Shown here: piece after piece, positions 47,041-56,774 of the stretch | Layout of the letters: every line of letters begins with the position of its first letter | How positions within the stretch are numbered: the first letter of the stretch is position 1 | NCBI GenBank assembly: GCA_910587835.1 | Contig: CAJUNQ010000043.1 | Coordinates: forward strand, 4,698 to 68,697 | Direction of reading: 5' to 3' | Length of the DNA stretch: 64,000 nucleotides | From: an uncultured Oscillospiraceae bacterium | GTDB taxonomy: Bacteria > Bacillota > Clostridia > Oscillospirales > Acutalibacteraceae | Position numbers and translations under genes: made by a program | The notes under the pieces: model-generated | What the model saw: only the letters and a program-made list of their open reading frames with translations | The model's database searches: none | What the model was told of the DNA's origin: nothing

Positions 47041-48237
47041 TTATCCCTCCTTGTCCAGCAGGCACACCGCCTGGGCGGCCATGCCCTCTTCCCGGCCAGT
47101 GAAGCCCATGCCCTCTTCCGTGGTGGCCTTCACACTGACCTGACTCACATCTATGCCGCAGGCCCGGGCGATATTCTCCCGCATCTGAGGAACATGGGGG
47201 GCCAGCCTGGGCCGCTGGGCCATGACGGTTGCGTCGATATTGCCGATCTGATACCCGGCCTCCCCTACGGCCCGGCAGACCGCGGTGAGCAGCTTCAGGC
47301 TGTCGGCCCCCTGATACTGAGGGTCGTTGTCCGGGAACAGGCGGCCGATGTCACCCAGGGCCGCAGCCCCCAGCAGGGCGTCCATCACCGCGTGGGTGAG
47401 CACGTCCGCGTCGGAATGGCCCAGCAGGCCCCGCTCAAAGGGGATGTTCACCCCGCCTAAAATCAGAGCGCGGCCCTCTGTCAGCCGGTGCACGTCATAA
47501 CCATTGCCAATGCGCGTCACGCAGGAGCTCCTTTCTCCCACCATAGCCCGGGCCAGAACCAGGTCCTCGGGGGTGGTGAGCTTAAAATTCCGGTAGTCGC
47601 CGGGCGTGAGCCGCACCCGGGCCCCAGCGGCCTCGGCCAGCTGGCAGTCGTCGGTGTAGCTCTCGCCCCGCTGGCGGGCCTTCTCCGCGCCGTAGAGGTA
47701 CAGCTCCCGGCGGAAGGCCTGGGGGGTCTGCACAGCCATCAGCCGGGCCCGGTCGGGGGTGGACGCCACAAAGCCGCCGCTGTCTGAGAGCTTGCAGGTG
47801 TCCTTGCTGGGCACTGCCGCTGTGGCCGCGCCGTATGTCAGAGCGTCCCGGCACACGGCCTCCAGGGTTTCGGGGCGCAGCAGAGGGCGGGCGGCGTCGT
47901 GGATCACCACATAGCCCCACTCCTCGGAAAGGGCGGCTACGCCGTTGTATACAGAGCTCTGCCGGTCGGGCCCGGCGCAGGCAAAGACCACCCGCTTGCC
48001 GCTGCCCAGCCGGGCGGCCATGTCTGCGGCAAGGGGGGCGATGGCGTTCAGCTCCTCCTCCCGGCAGACCAGGCAGAGCTCTCTGATCCGGGGGGATTGA
48101 AGCAGGGTTTCCAGAGACCAGCAGAGCACGGGGCGGCCGCCCAGGTCCCGGAGGAGCTTGGAGGGGCCCTTGTCCCCGCCGTTCATGCGGGAGGAGCTGC
48201 CGCCGGCGGCCAGCACCGCGCCGAAATCCTCATTCAT
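47041..48237 (-). CDS. ispDF: Bifunctional IspD/IspF of the MEP pathway
   Basis: The 398-residue fusion performs steps three and five of non-mevalonate isoprenoid synthesis. The N-terminal half is IspD (MEP cytidylyltransferase) with [13 protein letters not shown] (residues 8-20), the basic CTP-binding residues, and [11 protein letters not shown] (near 110). The C-terminal half, from about residue 240, is IspF (MECDP synthase) with [11 protein letters not shown] (metal ligands Asp and His), [14 protein letters not shown] and [17 protein letters not shown] likely promoter lies just upstream (TAGTAT near 48272). IspE, the intermediate step, is encoded at 61159, so the pathway is split. Confidence 0.95.
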   Translation of the reverse strand: MNEDFGAVLAAGGSSSRMNGGDKGPSKLLRDLGGRPVLCWSLETLLQSPRIRELCLVCREEELNAIAPLAADMAARLGSGKRVVFACAGPDRQSSVYNGVAALSEEWGYVVIHDAARPLLRPETLEAVCRDALTYGAATAAVPSKDTCKLSDSGGFVASTPDRARLMAVQTPQAFRRELYLYGAEKARQRGESYTDDCQLAEAAGARVRLTPGDYRNFKLTTPEDLVLARAMVGERSSCVTRIGNGYDVHRLTEGRALILGGVNIPFERGLLGHSDADVLTHAVMDALLGAAALGDIGRLFPDNDPQYQGADSLKLLTAVCRAVGEAGYQIGNIDATVMAQRPRLAPHVPQMRENIARACGIDVSQVSVKATTEEGMGFTGREEGMAAQAVCLLDKEG

Positions 48238-48289
48238 GGGGGTTGCCTCCTTTGTAATGAAATGAAGAAGTATACTATATTAAAAGGGT

Positions 48290-48690
48290 GTGCAGATCAA
48301 AGGCTTTTGAAGATTTCGGCTTCGTCTTTGATGAAGCCGAAGGGGCTTTTTGAGAAAAGGCCCCGGGGTTTTGAACTTGACCTTAAAATCCTAGACAAAA
48401 CGCAAGAGGGTAGGCAAACGTCCCGGTGGGACGTTTGCCGTAGGGAACCCCTTACGGTGGTTTCCTATCGAATGGGAGCGAAGCGGACGTTCGACAAAGC
48501 CCTTAGTCTCTGAGCGTTGGGGGTGGGCGGGGTGGGGCGCTGCCGCTGGCCTCGGTGGCCGGGCGAGCGCGACTTGCCCCCAGGGCAAGTCGTGTGAGCA
48601 AAGAGCCACCGAACCGCCACCCACGCCAAACGCTGTGTGCGGTATCTCCACACGGGTCAATCGCCCGCTAAAGGAGAACCCCACATTGAT
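48290..48690 (+). repeat. Dispersed intergenic repeat, family B, copy 1
   Basis: The stretch aligns over nearly its full length with 53895-54275. Shared landmarks are gggtaggcaaacg followed by a CAAACG/CGTTTG hairpin, ttacggtg, gagcgaagcggac, the block gtgggcggggtggggcgctg, and gggtcaatcgcccgc. GAGCGTT near the middle pairs with AACGCT near the right end, so the right half can fold as one large stem. It occupies most of the gap between ispDF and the Na/Pi gene. Confidence 0.8.
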
Positions 48691-48914
48691 CCCATAGGCC
48701 CGCTGTCCTACAGGGCAAAAGCCGCGCCGGATACTTTCCCACATCTTAGCACATCCCTGCAAATTTTTCTACCATCTTTTTCGCTTTTTCCAGAATATTT
48801 CCGTATTTTTGCAAAACCCATTGATTTGCCGCCCGCCGGTATGCTATCATAATACTGAATACAATAAAAGCGGTGTGCACCGCAAAGTCTGATTTTTGAG
48901 GAGCGAGGAGCAAA

Positions 48915-50693
48915 ATGGACATCTTCTCCCTGTTTACCCTGGCCGGGGGACTGGCCTTCTTTCTGTACGGCATGCATGTACTCTCGGCAGGACTGGAAAA
49001 AATGGTGGGCGGCAAGCTGGAAACCGTGCTGCGCTCCATGACCTCCAACCGGTGGAAGGGGCTGGCCCTGGGGGCTGTGATCACCATCGCCATCCAGTCC
49101 TCCTCGGCCATGACGGTGATGCTGGTGGGCCTGGTGAACTCCGGCATTATGGAGCTGAGTCAGACTGTCAGCGTGATTATGGGCTCCAGCATGGGCACCA
49201 CCCTTACCGCCTGGATTCTCAGCGCCACAGGCATTGAGAGCGACAGCTTCTGGCTGCAGATGCTCAAGCCCGAGTCCTTCTCTCCCCTGGTGGCTCTGGT
49301 GGGCACTATTATGATTATGACCGGCAAGGACGGCAAGAAAAAGGACGCGGGCAGCGTTATGGTGGGCTTTGCCATTCTCATGACCGGCATGACCTTTATG
49401 AGCCAGTCGGTGGCCCCCCTGGCCGAGACCCCTCTGTTCCACGACCTGCTGGTGATGTTCAGCAACCCCCTGGCCGGGCTGCTGCTGGCTACGGCCTTTA
49501 CCGCTGTTATTCAGAGCTCTGCGGCGGCGGTGGGCATTTTGCAGTCTCTGGCTCTGACGGGCAGTATTTCGTTGGGCATGGCTTTCCCCATTATTGCCGG
49601 GGCCAATATCGGCACCTGCATTACCGGGCTGATCTCCGCCATTGGGGCCAACAAAAACGCCAAGCGGGTGGTGGCTGTCAGCATTTACTTCAAGGTAGTG
49701 GGCGCGGCCATTTGTATGACCGCTTTCTATGGGCTCAACGCCATCTTCCATTTTGACGTGGTAGACGCGCCTATCAGCGCGCTGGGCATTGCGGTGGTAC
49801 ATACTCTGTTCAACATTATCAACACCTTTGTGCTTTTGCCCTTCTCCAAGCAGCTGGAAAAGCTGGCGAAAATCACCATTCGGGACGCCAACACGGAGGA
49901 GGCTCTGCTGGACGAGCGTCTGATGCTCTCCCCGGCCTTTGCCATTGCCGAGGCCCGGGCCCTGGCGGTGAAAATGGCCCAGGCGGCTCAGGAGTCCATT
50001 GTGAACGCCATTGCCATCTGCCGGCGCTATGACCCCAAAGCCGCTGCCGCCATTACCGAGCGGGAGGAGACCATTGACCTATATGAGGACACCCTGGGCA
50101 GCTTTTTGGTCAAGCTCAGCAGCAAGGACCTGTCCCCTGCTGACAGCGGACAGGTCTCGGAGCTGCTGCACGCCATTGGGGACTTTGAGCGCATTGGGGA
50201 CCACGCGGTGAATATTCTTCGGGTGGCCCAGGAGATTCATGACAAGCAGCTTCACTTCTCTGAGAAGGCGGAGGAGGAGCTGGGCATTATTACCCAGGCC
50301 ATTGTGGACATTCTGGGCCTGACTGTGGAGGCCTTTCAGCAGGAGGACACGGTTCTGGCCGCTCGGGTGGAGCCCTTGGAGCAGGTGGTGGACGGTTTGA
50401 AGACCGAGCTGAAAAACCGCCATATCCGCCGGCTGCAGGAGGGCCGCTGCACCATTGAGCTGGGCTTTGTGCTGACAGACCTGCTCACCAACTATGAGCG
50501 GGTGTCTGACCACTGCTCTAACATTGCGGTGGCAGTCATTCAGATTCAGGAGTCCTCTGCCATGGACGCCCACGGCTACCTCAACGAGCTGAAGAGCTCG
50601 GGGAGCCCGGCCTTTACCCAGGCCTACGACGAGTATTCCCGGCAGTATTGTCTGCCGGAGTCCCGGCTGTCTGGGGCGGACGCTGCCCACTGA
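48915..50693 (+). CDS. Na/Pi cotransporter with C-terminal PhoU-like domain
   Basis: The 592-residue product belongs to the NptA/PNaS family of sodium-phosphate symporters. It has two inverted membrane repeats with the signature QSSSAMTVMLVGLVNSG (near residues 60-76) and QSSAAAVGILQSLALTG (near 200-216), about eight to nine helices in all, then a cytoplasmic helical PhoU-like domain (from about residue 340) with GDFERIGDHAVNI and NYERVSDHCSNIA motifs. It imports phosphate and the PhoU part probably regulates it. GGAGCAAA precedes the ATG. The gene stands alone on the plus strand. Confidence 0.95.
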   Translation: MDIFSLFTLAGGLAFFLYGMHVLSAGLEKMVGGKLETVLRSMTSNRWKGLALGAVITIAIQSSSAMTVMLVGLVNSGIMELSQTVSVIMGSSMGTTLTAWILSATGIESDSFWLQMLKPESFSPLVALVGTIMIMTGKDGKKKDAGSVMVGFAILMTGMTFMSQSVAPLAETPLFHDLLVMFSNPLAGLLLATAFTAVIQSSAAAVGILQSLALTGSISLGMAFPIIAGANIGTCITGLISAIGANKNAKRVVAVSIYFKVVGAAICMTAFYGLNAIFHFDVVDAPISALGIAVVHTLFNIINTFVLLPFSKQLEKLAKITIRDANTEEALLDERLMLSPAFAIAEARALAVKMAQAAQESIVNAIAICRRYDPKAAAAITEREETIDLYEDTLGSFLVKLSSKDLSPADSGQVSELLHAIGDFERIGDHAVNILRVAQEIHDKQLHFSEKAEEELGIITQAIVDILGLTVEAFQQEDTVLAARVEPLEQVVDGLKTELKNRHIRRLQEGRCTIELGFVLTDLLTNYERVSDHCSNIAVAVIQIQESSAMDAHGYLNELKSSGSPAFTQAYDEYSRQYCLPESRLSGADAAH

Positions 50694-50782
50694 GCCGGAA
50701 AAATCCCCCCGCAGGCTTATTTTTATGGCTCTTCCGGCCGATAATCCATATATAGGAGATTGTGACACAGGAGGTTGCCGTT

Positions 50783-51595
50783 ATGATGCTGATGGGTTCC
50801 TTAAACACCTATACCAAACAGCTGAAGCTGCAGACTCAATTCCACCTGAAGCAGGCCAAGGGTGAACTGGGCGCCCACAAAACCCTGGAACAGTACCTGG
50901 GGGAAGCCGCCGAAGACGCTGGGGAAAAGAATGGGTCCGACGACACGCTGCGGAGCATTCACCAGAAGCTGGACGCGGGGGCAAAGCTCACAGCCCAGGA
51001 GCGCCGCTATTTGCAGTCCAAGGACCCGGAGGCCTATGCCAAGCTGGAGGCCTCTGAGCGGGAGCAGAAGGCCTTTGAGCAGAAGCTCCGGCAGTGCCGC
51101 ACCAAAGAGGAGGCCCAGCGGCTGAAAATGACCTACCTCAACACCTCCCTGGTGGTAGTAAAGGCAGTGGAGAACAATCCCAACATCAGCCAGGCCAAAA
51201 AGCTGGAGATTATGACCCAGGAGAAGCGCCGCTGCGACAAGCTGGAGCAGAGCGCCCGGGAGTTTGTGCGCCGGGGCGATTATGAGCGTCTGCCTACAGA
51301 GGCGGAGCAGGCCAAGGCGGAAAAGGAGGCCCAGAAGGCCCAGCGTCCCGCAGAGCAGAAGGAGCCTGAGACCCCCGATATCCGGGAGGCCCGGAAGAAG
51401 GGGGAAGAGGACCAGGAGAAGGAAGCGGTCCATGTGGAGAGCCGGGAGGAGCGCAAGGTCAAGCGCGCCCGGGCGCAGGCTCGGGCCAGCGCGCAAAAAA
51501 GCGCGGCAGCTGATTTCACTCTGGCTGCCGCCGCTTACCGTTCCTCTGCCAAGGCCGCGCCCGCGCCTCAACCTACTGTGGATGTGAAGGGTTAA
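50783..51595 (+). CDS. Coiled-coil hypothetical protein
   Basis: The 270-residue protein is rich in Lys, Glu, Gln and Ala and predicted to be mostly helical. Residues 1-150 carry heptad-like stretches (KLDAGAKLTAQERRYLQ and KAFEQKLRQCRTKEEAQRLK) and an NNPNISQAKKLEIM segment. The C-terminal third is a charged, low-complexity tail (QARASAQKSAAADFTLAAAAY). No domain is recognisable. I start at the ATG at 50783, eight bases after AGGAGG. Similar hypothetical proteins are common in gut Clostridia. Its stop codon overlaps that of the convergent membrane protein gene by four bases. Confidence 0.65.
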   Translation: MMLMGSLNTYTKQLKLQTQFHLKQAKGELGAHKTLEQYLGEAAEDAGEKNGSDDTLRSIHQKLDAGAKLTAQERRYLQSKDPEAYAKLEASEREQKAFEQKLRQCRTKEEAQRLKMTYLNTSLVVVKAVENNPNISQAKKLEIMTQEKRRCDKLEQSAREFVRRGDYERLPTEAEQAKAEKEAQKAQRPAEQKEPETPDIREARKKGEEDQEKEAVHVESREERKVKRARAQARASAQKSAAADFTLAAAAYRSSAKAAPAPQPTVDVKG

Positions 51596-52056
51596 TCCTC
51601 GTCTCCGGCGGCTGTGCGCCGGTCGTACAAGGTCTTGCCCAGATAGGTAAAGAAGATGGCCAGCATAGCTGCGCCCTGAATCAGCGCGACGGCTGTGCCG
51701 GTGAGCATATGGCCGGAAAGAAGGGGCTGACCCTCGGCCAGCATGTGGCTCAGGCTCAATCCGGCCAGCACCGCGCCGCCCAGGCCGAAGAAGCCGAACA
51801 GCACGCCCTGCCGCCGTCCTGCCGGGTTGAGGCCCCGCAGGATGAACTCGCACAGGCCCAAAGCGGCCCCGGCCCAGAAGATGATCCAGTTCTCCCCCTT
51901 GCCCTCGGCCCAGGTGACGCCGCAGTCTTTGAGCATGGCGTTAAGAAAAATCAGCCCGAACAGCAGCACTACCACATGCTGGAACACATTGCCCCGCAAA
52001 AGCAGCTGGCGCTCGTCCAGCTCAGAACAGCTCTTGAAAATACAACCTTTTCCCAT
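51592..52056 (-). CDS. Four-helix membrane protein paired with an XRE regulator
   Basis: The 154-residue product begins with a polar stretch (MGKGCIFKSCSELDERQLLLR) and has four hydrophobic helices. It resembles the small four-TM proteins (DUF6773-like) that are encoded beside short XRE regulators in Clostridia, but no function is known. AGGGATGAT lies upstream of the ATG. The XRE gene is 22 bases upstream in the same transcription unit, so the protein is probably its regulatory target or partner. It converges on the coiled-coil gene with a four-base overlap. Confidence 0.7.
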   Translation of the reverse strand: MGKGCIFKSCSELDERQLLLRGNVFQHVVVLLFGLIFLNAMLKDCGVTWAEGKGENWIIFWAGAALGLCEFILRGLNPAGRRQGVLFGFFGLGGAVLAGLSLSHMLAEGQPLLSGHMLTGTAVALIQGAAMLAIFFTYLGKTLYDRRTAAGDED

Positions 52057-52078
52057 AAAATCATCCCTCCGGTTTCTA

Positions 52079-52285
52079 TCATTCGTCCTCCGGCCAGAAC
52101 AGGCCGTCCAGCGTGCTGTCTAAGGCCCGGCAGATGTCGATGCACAGGCGTACGGTGGGGTTATAGTCCCCCCGCTCAATGGCCACCACGGTCTGCCGGG
52201 TGACACCCACCGCCTGGGCCAGGTCCTGCTGGGTCATGCCTTTGGCGGCCCGGGCGGCTTTCATTCTGAGATTTTTGGGCAACAC
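52079..52285 (-). CDS. XRE-family transcriptional regulator
   Basis: The 68-residue product is a single HTH domain: RMKAARAAKGMTQQDLAQAV (helices 1 and 2) and GVTRQTVVAIERGDYNPTV (recognition helix and turn), followed by a short dimerisation helix ending LDGLFWPEDE. It belongs to the YozG/short Cro group. The GTG at 52285 has AAAGGCGG upstream. It heads a two-gene operon with the membrane protein and has a promoter at 52328-52356. This is the second such pair in the window, the other being at 3174-3726 with the reverse gene order. Confidence 0.9.
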   Translation of the reverse strand: MLPKNLRMKAARAAKGMTQQDLAQAVGVTRQTVVAIERGDYNPTVRLCIDICRALDSTLDGLFWPEDE

Positions 52286-52327
52286 ATCGCCGCCTTTCTC
52301 TGGTTTCTTTCCCTCGACTGTAATGCT

Positions 52328-52356
52328 ATTGTAAGCTTGTTTTGATAAAAAGTCAA
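52328..52356 (-). promoter_or_regulatory. Promoter of the XRE/membrane protein operon
   Basis: TTGACT (52351-52356) and TACAAT (52328-52333) are 17 bases apart on the minus strand. Confidence 0.75.
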
Positions 52357-52529
52357 GTATAATTTACATTTGGGCGTGAGAAATTTTGTGATTTGGGGTT
52401 TCTGCGTTCTTTTGGGGTACGCTTTTTTGGGGGAAAGCGGGTGTTTTCTTTAGGGTTTGGTGGCTTTGGAGGGATATCGGCGGAGGACGGCTTGCTGGCT
52501 GTGGGTAGGTTGGTGGGGGTTTTTCTTCT

Positions 52530-52860
52530 GTTTTTGCTGGTAGCGAGCGGGTCGCTGGTCTTCCTGCGGTCGACCGCGCTGGGTACGGCGGCGCAGTCTT
52601 ACCCCGGCCCAGCCGCTCTAGTTAGGTAGACTTCTGCCTCGCGGCTTTGCTTACTGCGCCGCCGTTTTAAGGTCAAGGTCAAGACCTTGGGGACTCTGTC
52701 CCCAAACCTCTGCAACCTTTGAAAAGGGCGAGGGTCGCCGGGTACTTGCCTCAGGCAATGTACAGCGACCGTCCCGAGCCGACCGACGCGACAGCGGAGA
52801 CGACGAAACTTTTTGTTCGCGCTCTTTTGCTTCTCTTTCGCTCTGGCGCTTTGCCCGCGC
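52530..52860 (+). repeat. Dispersed intergenic repeat, family C, copy 3
   Basis: It shows the family C order: ggtcgctggtcttcctgcgg, tcgaccgcgct, ggcggcgcag with ttaccccgg, ctgcgccgcc, the aaggtcaaggtcaagacc hairpin, and a right block ending gacgaaactttttgttcgcgc. It fills the gap between the XRE operon and the recO region. The 170 bases from 52861 to 53034 show nothing recognisable. Confidence 0.85.
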
Positions 52861-53034
52861 TGCTTGCCTTGCGTTTCTTCCCGCCCTCCTGCACAATATG
52901 TGGAGGCAAGCATGTCCGCCCAAAAAATTCTGCCGAACCCTGTCGGGAAAAGATATTTTTTCCTCTCATACCCGCCCCTTTCCTGCAAATACTGCTCTAT
53001 GTAACCAGGAATAACCACCAGGGAGGCGGTCGCG

Positions 53035-53235
53035 GTGAACGAAAAACAGGCTTGGCAGTGCTTTGCCCAGTCCGGCAAAGTGGATGATTACATTCGATAC
53101 GCACAGCTGCGGGGTGCGGTCCTGCCCCCCGGGAAGGGAGGCCGTCCCATTGAAATTTCAGACCCAGGGCCTGATTCTGCGGGAAAAGCCCGTGGGCGAA
53201 CAGGGCTGGCTGCTGACCATACTCACCGAGGATAA
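53035..53235 (+). CDS. YqzL-like small protein upstream of recO
   Basis: The frame starts with GTG, eight bases after GGGAGG, and its first 25 residues (EKQAWQCFAQSGKVDDYIRY) match the pattern of YqzL-like proteins that commonly precede recO in Bacillota. The 66-codon frame overlaps the recO start by about 85 bases in another register. The last 35 residues are Gly/Pro-rich and may not be meaningful, so the gene could be truncated or frameshifted at its 3' end. Confidence 0.55.
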   Translation: MNEKQAWQCFAQSGKVDDYIRYAQLRGAVLPPGKGGRPIEISDPGPDSAGKARGRTGLAADHTHRG

Positions 53236-53893
53236 GGGGATGCTGCAGGCCTTTGTCAACCGGGCCGGCGGCAAAAAGGAGCGTATGCCCGGGGCCGGGC
53301 TGCTCTGCTTCTCTCGCCTGGACATTTACCAGGGGCGGGAGAAGTACATAATCAGCCGGGCCGTGCCTGTGCACAGCTTTGCGGGGCTGCGCCGGGACCT
53401 GACGGGCATGGCGTTGGCCATGTACTTCTGCCAGCTGGGGGCGGAGCTTATTATGGTGGGGGACGAGGACACGGGGGAGGCTCTGCGGCTGCTGCTGAAC
53501 GCCCTGCATTTTTTGGAGGAGGGCAAGCGGCCCCGGTCCCTGCTGAAGGCCATTGTAGAGCTGCGGCTGCTGACCACCTGCGGCTACATGCCGGACCTGA
53601 CGGGCTGCGCCCAATGCGGCGCGGAGGAGGCGGCAGGCATGGCGCTGCGGCTGCGGGAGGGCGTGTTGTACTGTGGGGAGTGCCGGCCCCGGGACGAGCA
53701 GCCGGAGGCGCAGCTTTCGCCCAGCGCGGTGCGGGCCATGCGGCACATTGTGGAGGCGGAGTTTGGGCGGGTTTTTGCGTTTACGCTGACGGGGCCGGGA
53801 TTAGAGGAATTGACGTCAGCGGCGGAGGCATATATGCTCAGCATATTACAGGAGATGCCGAAAACATTGGTTTTCTATCGCAGCCTTGAATGA
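53150..53893 (+). CDS. recO: DNA repair protein RecO
   Basis: RecO loads RecA onto SSB-coated DNA with RecR. The 247-residue product starts with the OB-fold strand FQTQGLILREKPVGEQGWLLT, typical of RecO, and has the zinc-finger-like cysteine cluster CGYMPDLTGCAQCG with a downstream YCGEC (near residues 145-185) before a helical C-terminus. I chose the TTG at 53150, which has GGGAGG eight bases upstream; the longer ATG frame includes residues unlike the family. It follows the YqzL-like frame with overlap. Confidence 0.92.
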   Translation: MKFQTQGLILREKPVGEQGWLLTILTEDKGMLQAFVNRAGGKKERMPGAGLLCFSRLDIYQGREKYIISRAVPVHSFAGLRRDLTGMALAMYFCQLGAELIMVGDEDTGEALRLLLNALHFLEEGKRPRSLLKAIVELRLLTTCGYMPDLTGCAQCGAEEAAGMALRLREGVLYCGECRPRDEQPEAQLSPSAVRAMRHIVEAEFGRVFAFTLTGPGLEELTSAAEAYMLSILQEMPKTLVFYRSLE

Positions 53894-53894
53894 G

Positions 53895-54275
53895 CCGAAA
53901 TGGAAAGTTCTTGAAGATTCCGGCTTCAGCTTTGCTGAAGCTGAGCAGAGGTCAAAGTCCCCAAGGTCTTGCCCTTGACCTTAAACACCTCCAAAAACGC
54001 AGAAGGGTAGGCAAACGCCCCAGTGGGACGTTTGCCGTAGGGAATCACCGTAAGGGGTTTCTTATCGAAGGGGAGCGAAGCGGACATTCGACAATGCCCT
54101 TAATCCCTGAGCGTTTGGGGTGGGCGGGGTGGGGCGCTGCCGCTGGCCTCGGGGGCCGCCTGAGCAAGCGAAGCTTGCGAAGAAAGAGCCGCCGACGGTA
54201 GAGCCCACGCCAAGCGTTGTGTGCGGAATCTCTATGCGGGTCAATCGCCCGCCAAAGGTTACCGCCCCATATAGT
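53895..54275 (+). repeat. Dispersed intergenic repeat, family B, copy 2
   Basis: It starts just after the recO stop and aligns with 48290-48690, with the same gggtaggcaaacg hairpin, accgtaagg, gagcgaagcggac, gtgggcggggtggggcgctg and gggtcaatcgcccgc blocks. It also holds ccttgaccttaa and ccccaaggtcttg, which recall the aaggtcaaggtc module of family C. Confidence 0.8.
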
Positions 54276-54382
54276 AAATACATTTTGAAGCCTCACTTTT
54301 TGCACGGCTGCCCGTTGGCAGTCAGCAAAGTACAATGAAGAAAAGCAGGGATTGTTTCCCACGCAATACAGAAAGGAAGCTT

Positions 54383-56737
54383 ATGGATAGAAATCATAAA
54401 GCCCTGGAGCTGGACAAAATACTGGAAATGGTTGCCGCCGAAACCGCTTGTGACGACGCCGCGGAGATCGTGCGGGGCATGGAGCCTGCTCCCAGTGCCG
54501 GCGAGGCCCGCCGTCTGCTGGAGGAGACCGACGCCGCCTTTGTGTTGATGGCGAAATTCGGCGGGCCCTCCTTCCGGGACCTGAAAAACGTTGCCAATCC
54601 GCTGCGCCGGGCTCAGGCCGGGGGGAGTCTTGGGATGCGCGAGCTGCTGGACGTGGCGGGCACCCTGCGGTCCATCCGGGCCCTGCAGAGCTGGCACGAC
54701 AAGTCGGCGGGCATGAAAACCGCCCTCAGCGACCGCTTTTCTGTGCTGGCCCCCAACAAATACTTAGAGGAGAAAATCTTCACCAGTATTATCAGCGAGG
54801 AGGAGATGGCCGACGCCGCTTCCCCTACTTTGGCCAGCATCCGGCGGAAAATCCGCAACGCCTCTGCCCGGGCCCGGGACCAGCTGGACAAGCTGGTCCA
54901 CTCTGCCAGCCACCAGAAGCACCTGCAGGAGAGCATTATTACCCAGCGGGGCGGGCGGTATGTGGTGCCGGTTAAGGCGGAGTATCGGGGAGAGGTCCCT
55001 GGTCTGGTTCACGATACCTCCGCCAGCGGAGCCACGGTGTTTATTGAGCCCATGAGTGTGGTGGAGGCCAACAACGAGATACGGGTTCTGCAGTCACAGG
55101 AGTTGGAGGAGATTAACCGCATTCTTCGGGAGCTCTCTGCTGAGGCAGGGGAGTTTGCAGAGGGCGTCATTCAAAGCTACCAGATGGCAGTGGAGCTGAA
55201 CGTGATCTTTGCCAAGGCTCAGGTGGCCTACCGGATGAAGGCTGTCACCCCCCAGGTGGGGGAGGACGGGGTGACAGAGCTCACCGCTGCCCGCCATCCG
55301 CTGATTGACAAAGATAAGGTGGTGCCTACCGACATCCGTTTGGGCAGGGACTTTGACACGCTGATCATCACCGGCCCCAACACTGGCGGCAAGACTGTGG
55401 CCCTGAAGACCATCGGCCTTTTGACCCTGATGGCTATGTGCGGGCTGATGATCCCCGCTGCCGAGGGAAGCCGGGTTTCGGTGTTTCAGCATATTCTGGC
55501 AGACATTGGGGACGAGCAGAGCATTGAGCAGAGCCTGTCCACCTTCTCGGCCCATATGACCAATATTATCCGCATTACCGCTGTGGTAAATGAGAACAGC
55601 CTTGTACTGGTGGACGAGCTGGGCGCGGGCACTGACCCGGTAGAGGGCGCGGCTCTGGCCACCGCCATTATTGAGGAGCTGCGGAGCAAGGGGGCAAAGC
55701 TGGCCTGCACCACCCACTATGCCGAGCTGAAGGCCTATGCCCTGCAGACCCCCGGGGTGGAGAACGGCTGCTGCGAGTTCGATGTGGAGAGCCTGCGGCC
55801 CACCTACCGGCTGCTCATCGGCGTACCGGGCAAGTCCAACGCCTTTGCCATCTCCCGGCGGCTGGGCATGGACCCCCGGGTGGTGGACCGGGCGGGCGAG
55901 CTGGTGTCTCGGGAGGACTCGGTGTTTGAGCAGGTGGTGGGCCGCCTGGAGGAGGACCGCCGGAAGCTGGAGGACGAGCTGGCTGTGGCCCGCCGGGCCG
56001 CTGACCGGGCCCGGGAGAGTATGCGGGAGGCCCAGGCCAAGCAGGCCGAGGCCGGCAACCAGGCCCGCCGGGAGCTGGAACAGGCCCGGCAGGAGGCGGC
56101 GAACATTGTACAGAAGACCCGCCGTCAGGCAGACGCTCTGCTCAACGAGCTGGACGAGCTGCGCCGCCAGAAGAACAAGGCTCTTTCCGCAGAGCAGAAG
56201 GCCCGGCTGCGGGGCGGTCTGCGGGACCTGGACACTGCCGCCGACCCGGTGCACAAGCAGCGCTCCAACCAGGACTATACTCTGCCCCGGCCCTTGAAGG
56301 CGGGGGACAATGTCCTGATTTTCGACATTGACAAAAAGGCCTCGGTGTTGGAGGAGCCTAGGGACGGCCAGGTGCTGGTGCAGGCGGGAATCATCAAGAC
56401 CCGAGTGCCGGTGGAGAACCTGCGGCTGCTGGGGGACCAGAAGCCGGAAAAGCCCAAGGGCCGCACTGTCACCAAGTCGGTCTCTGCGCCGGACGCCAGC
56501 ACCAGCCTGGACCTGCGGGGCCAGAGCGTGGACGAGGCCTTGATGGAGGTGGACGCTTTTCTGGACCGGGCGGCGCGGATGAACCTGCCCCAGGTGACCA
56601 TTATTCACGGCAAGGGGACCGGGGTTTTGCGGGCGGCGGTGCAGAAGCATCTGCGCCAGTGCAAGCAAGTGAAACGCTTCCGGCTGGGCGCCTTTGGAGA
56701 GGGCGAAAACGGCGTTACCGTGGCGGAGCTGAACTGA
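54383..56737 (+). CDS. mutS2: Endonuclease MutS2 (ribosome-rescue/recombination ATPase)
   Basis: MutS2 acts in Bacillota on collided ribosomes and has also been tied to recombination control. The 784-residue protein has the core helical domain, the ATPase with Walker A TGPNTGGKTVALKT (near residue 330), LSTFSAHMTNI and Walker B LVLVDELGAGTDPVEG (near 410), a long coiled coil (residues 515-625), and a C-terminal Smr nuclease domain with LDLRGQSVDEAL and IIHGKGTGVLR. The ATG at 54383 is preceded by GAAAGGAAG. The gene is flanked by repeat B upstream and by other repeats downstream. Confidence 0.96.
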   Translation: MDRNHKALELDKILEMVAAETACDDAAEIVRGMEPAPSAGEARRLLEETDAAFVLMAKFGGPSFRDLKNVANPLRRAQAGGSLGMRELLDVAGTLRSIRALQSWHDKSAGMKTALSDRFSVLAPNKYLEEKIFTSIISEEEMADAASPTLASIRRKIRNASARARDQLDKLVHSASHQKHLQESIITQRGGRYVVPVKAEYRGEVPGLVHDTSASGATVFIEPMSVVEANNEIRVLQSQELEEINRILRELSAEAGEFAEGVIQSYQMAVELNVIFAKAQVAYRMKAVTPQVGEDGVTELTAARHPLIDKDKVVPTDIRLGRDFDTLIITGPNTGGKTVALKTIGLLTLMAMCGLMIPAAEGSRVSVFQHILADIGDEQSIEQSLSTFSAHMTNIIRITAVVNENSLVLVDELGAGTDPVEGAALATAIIEELRSKGAKLACTTHYAELKAYALQTPGVENGCCEFDVESLRPTYRLLIGVPGKSNAFAISRRLGMDPRVVDRAGELVSREDSVFEQVVGRLEEDRRKLEDELAVARRAADRARESMREAQAKQAEAGNQARRELEQARQEAANIVQKTRRQADALLNELDELRRQKNKALSAEQKARLRGGLRDLDTAADPVHKQRSNQDYTLPRPLKAGDNVLIFDIDKKASVLEEPRDGQVLVQAGIIKTRVPVENLRLLGDQKPEKPKGRTVTKSVSAPDASTSLDLRGQSVDEALMEVDAFLDRAARMNLPQVTIIHGKGTGVLRAAVQKHLRQCKQVKRFRLGAFGEGENGVTVAELN

Positions 56738-56774
56738 CAGGCCGGCCGCTCGCCTGTTTGTGTCCCTTGCACGG

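Noticed and set aside
48290..48690. Family B repeat considered as a structured RNA gene or rRNA fragment
   Set aside because: No match to any RNA class I know and no promoter-terminator pair; two copies in intergenic gaps fit a dispersed repeat better.
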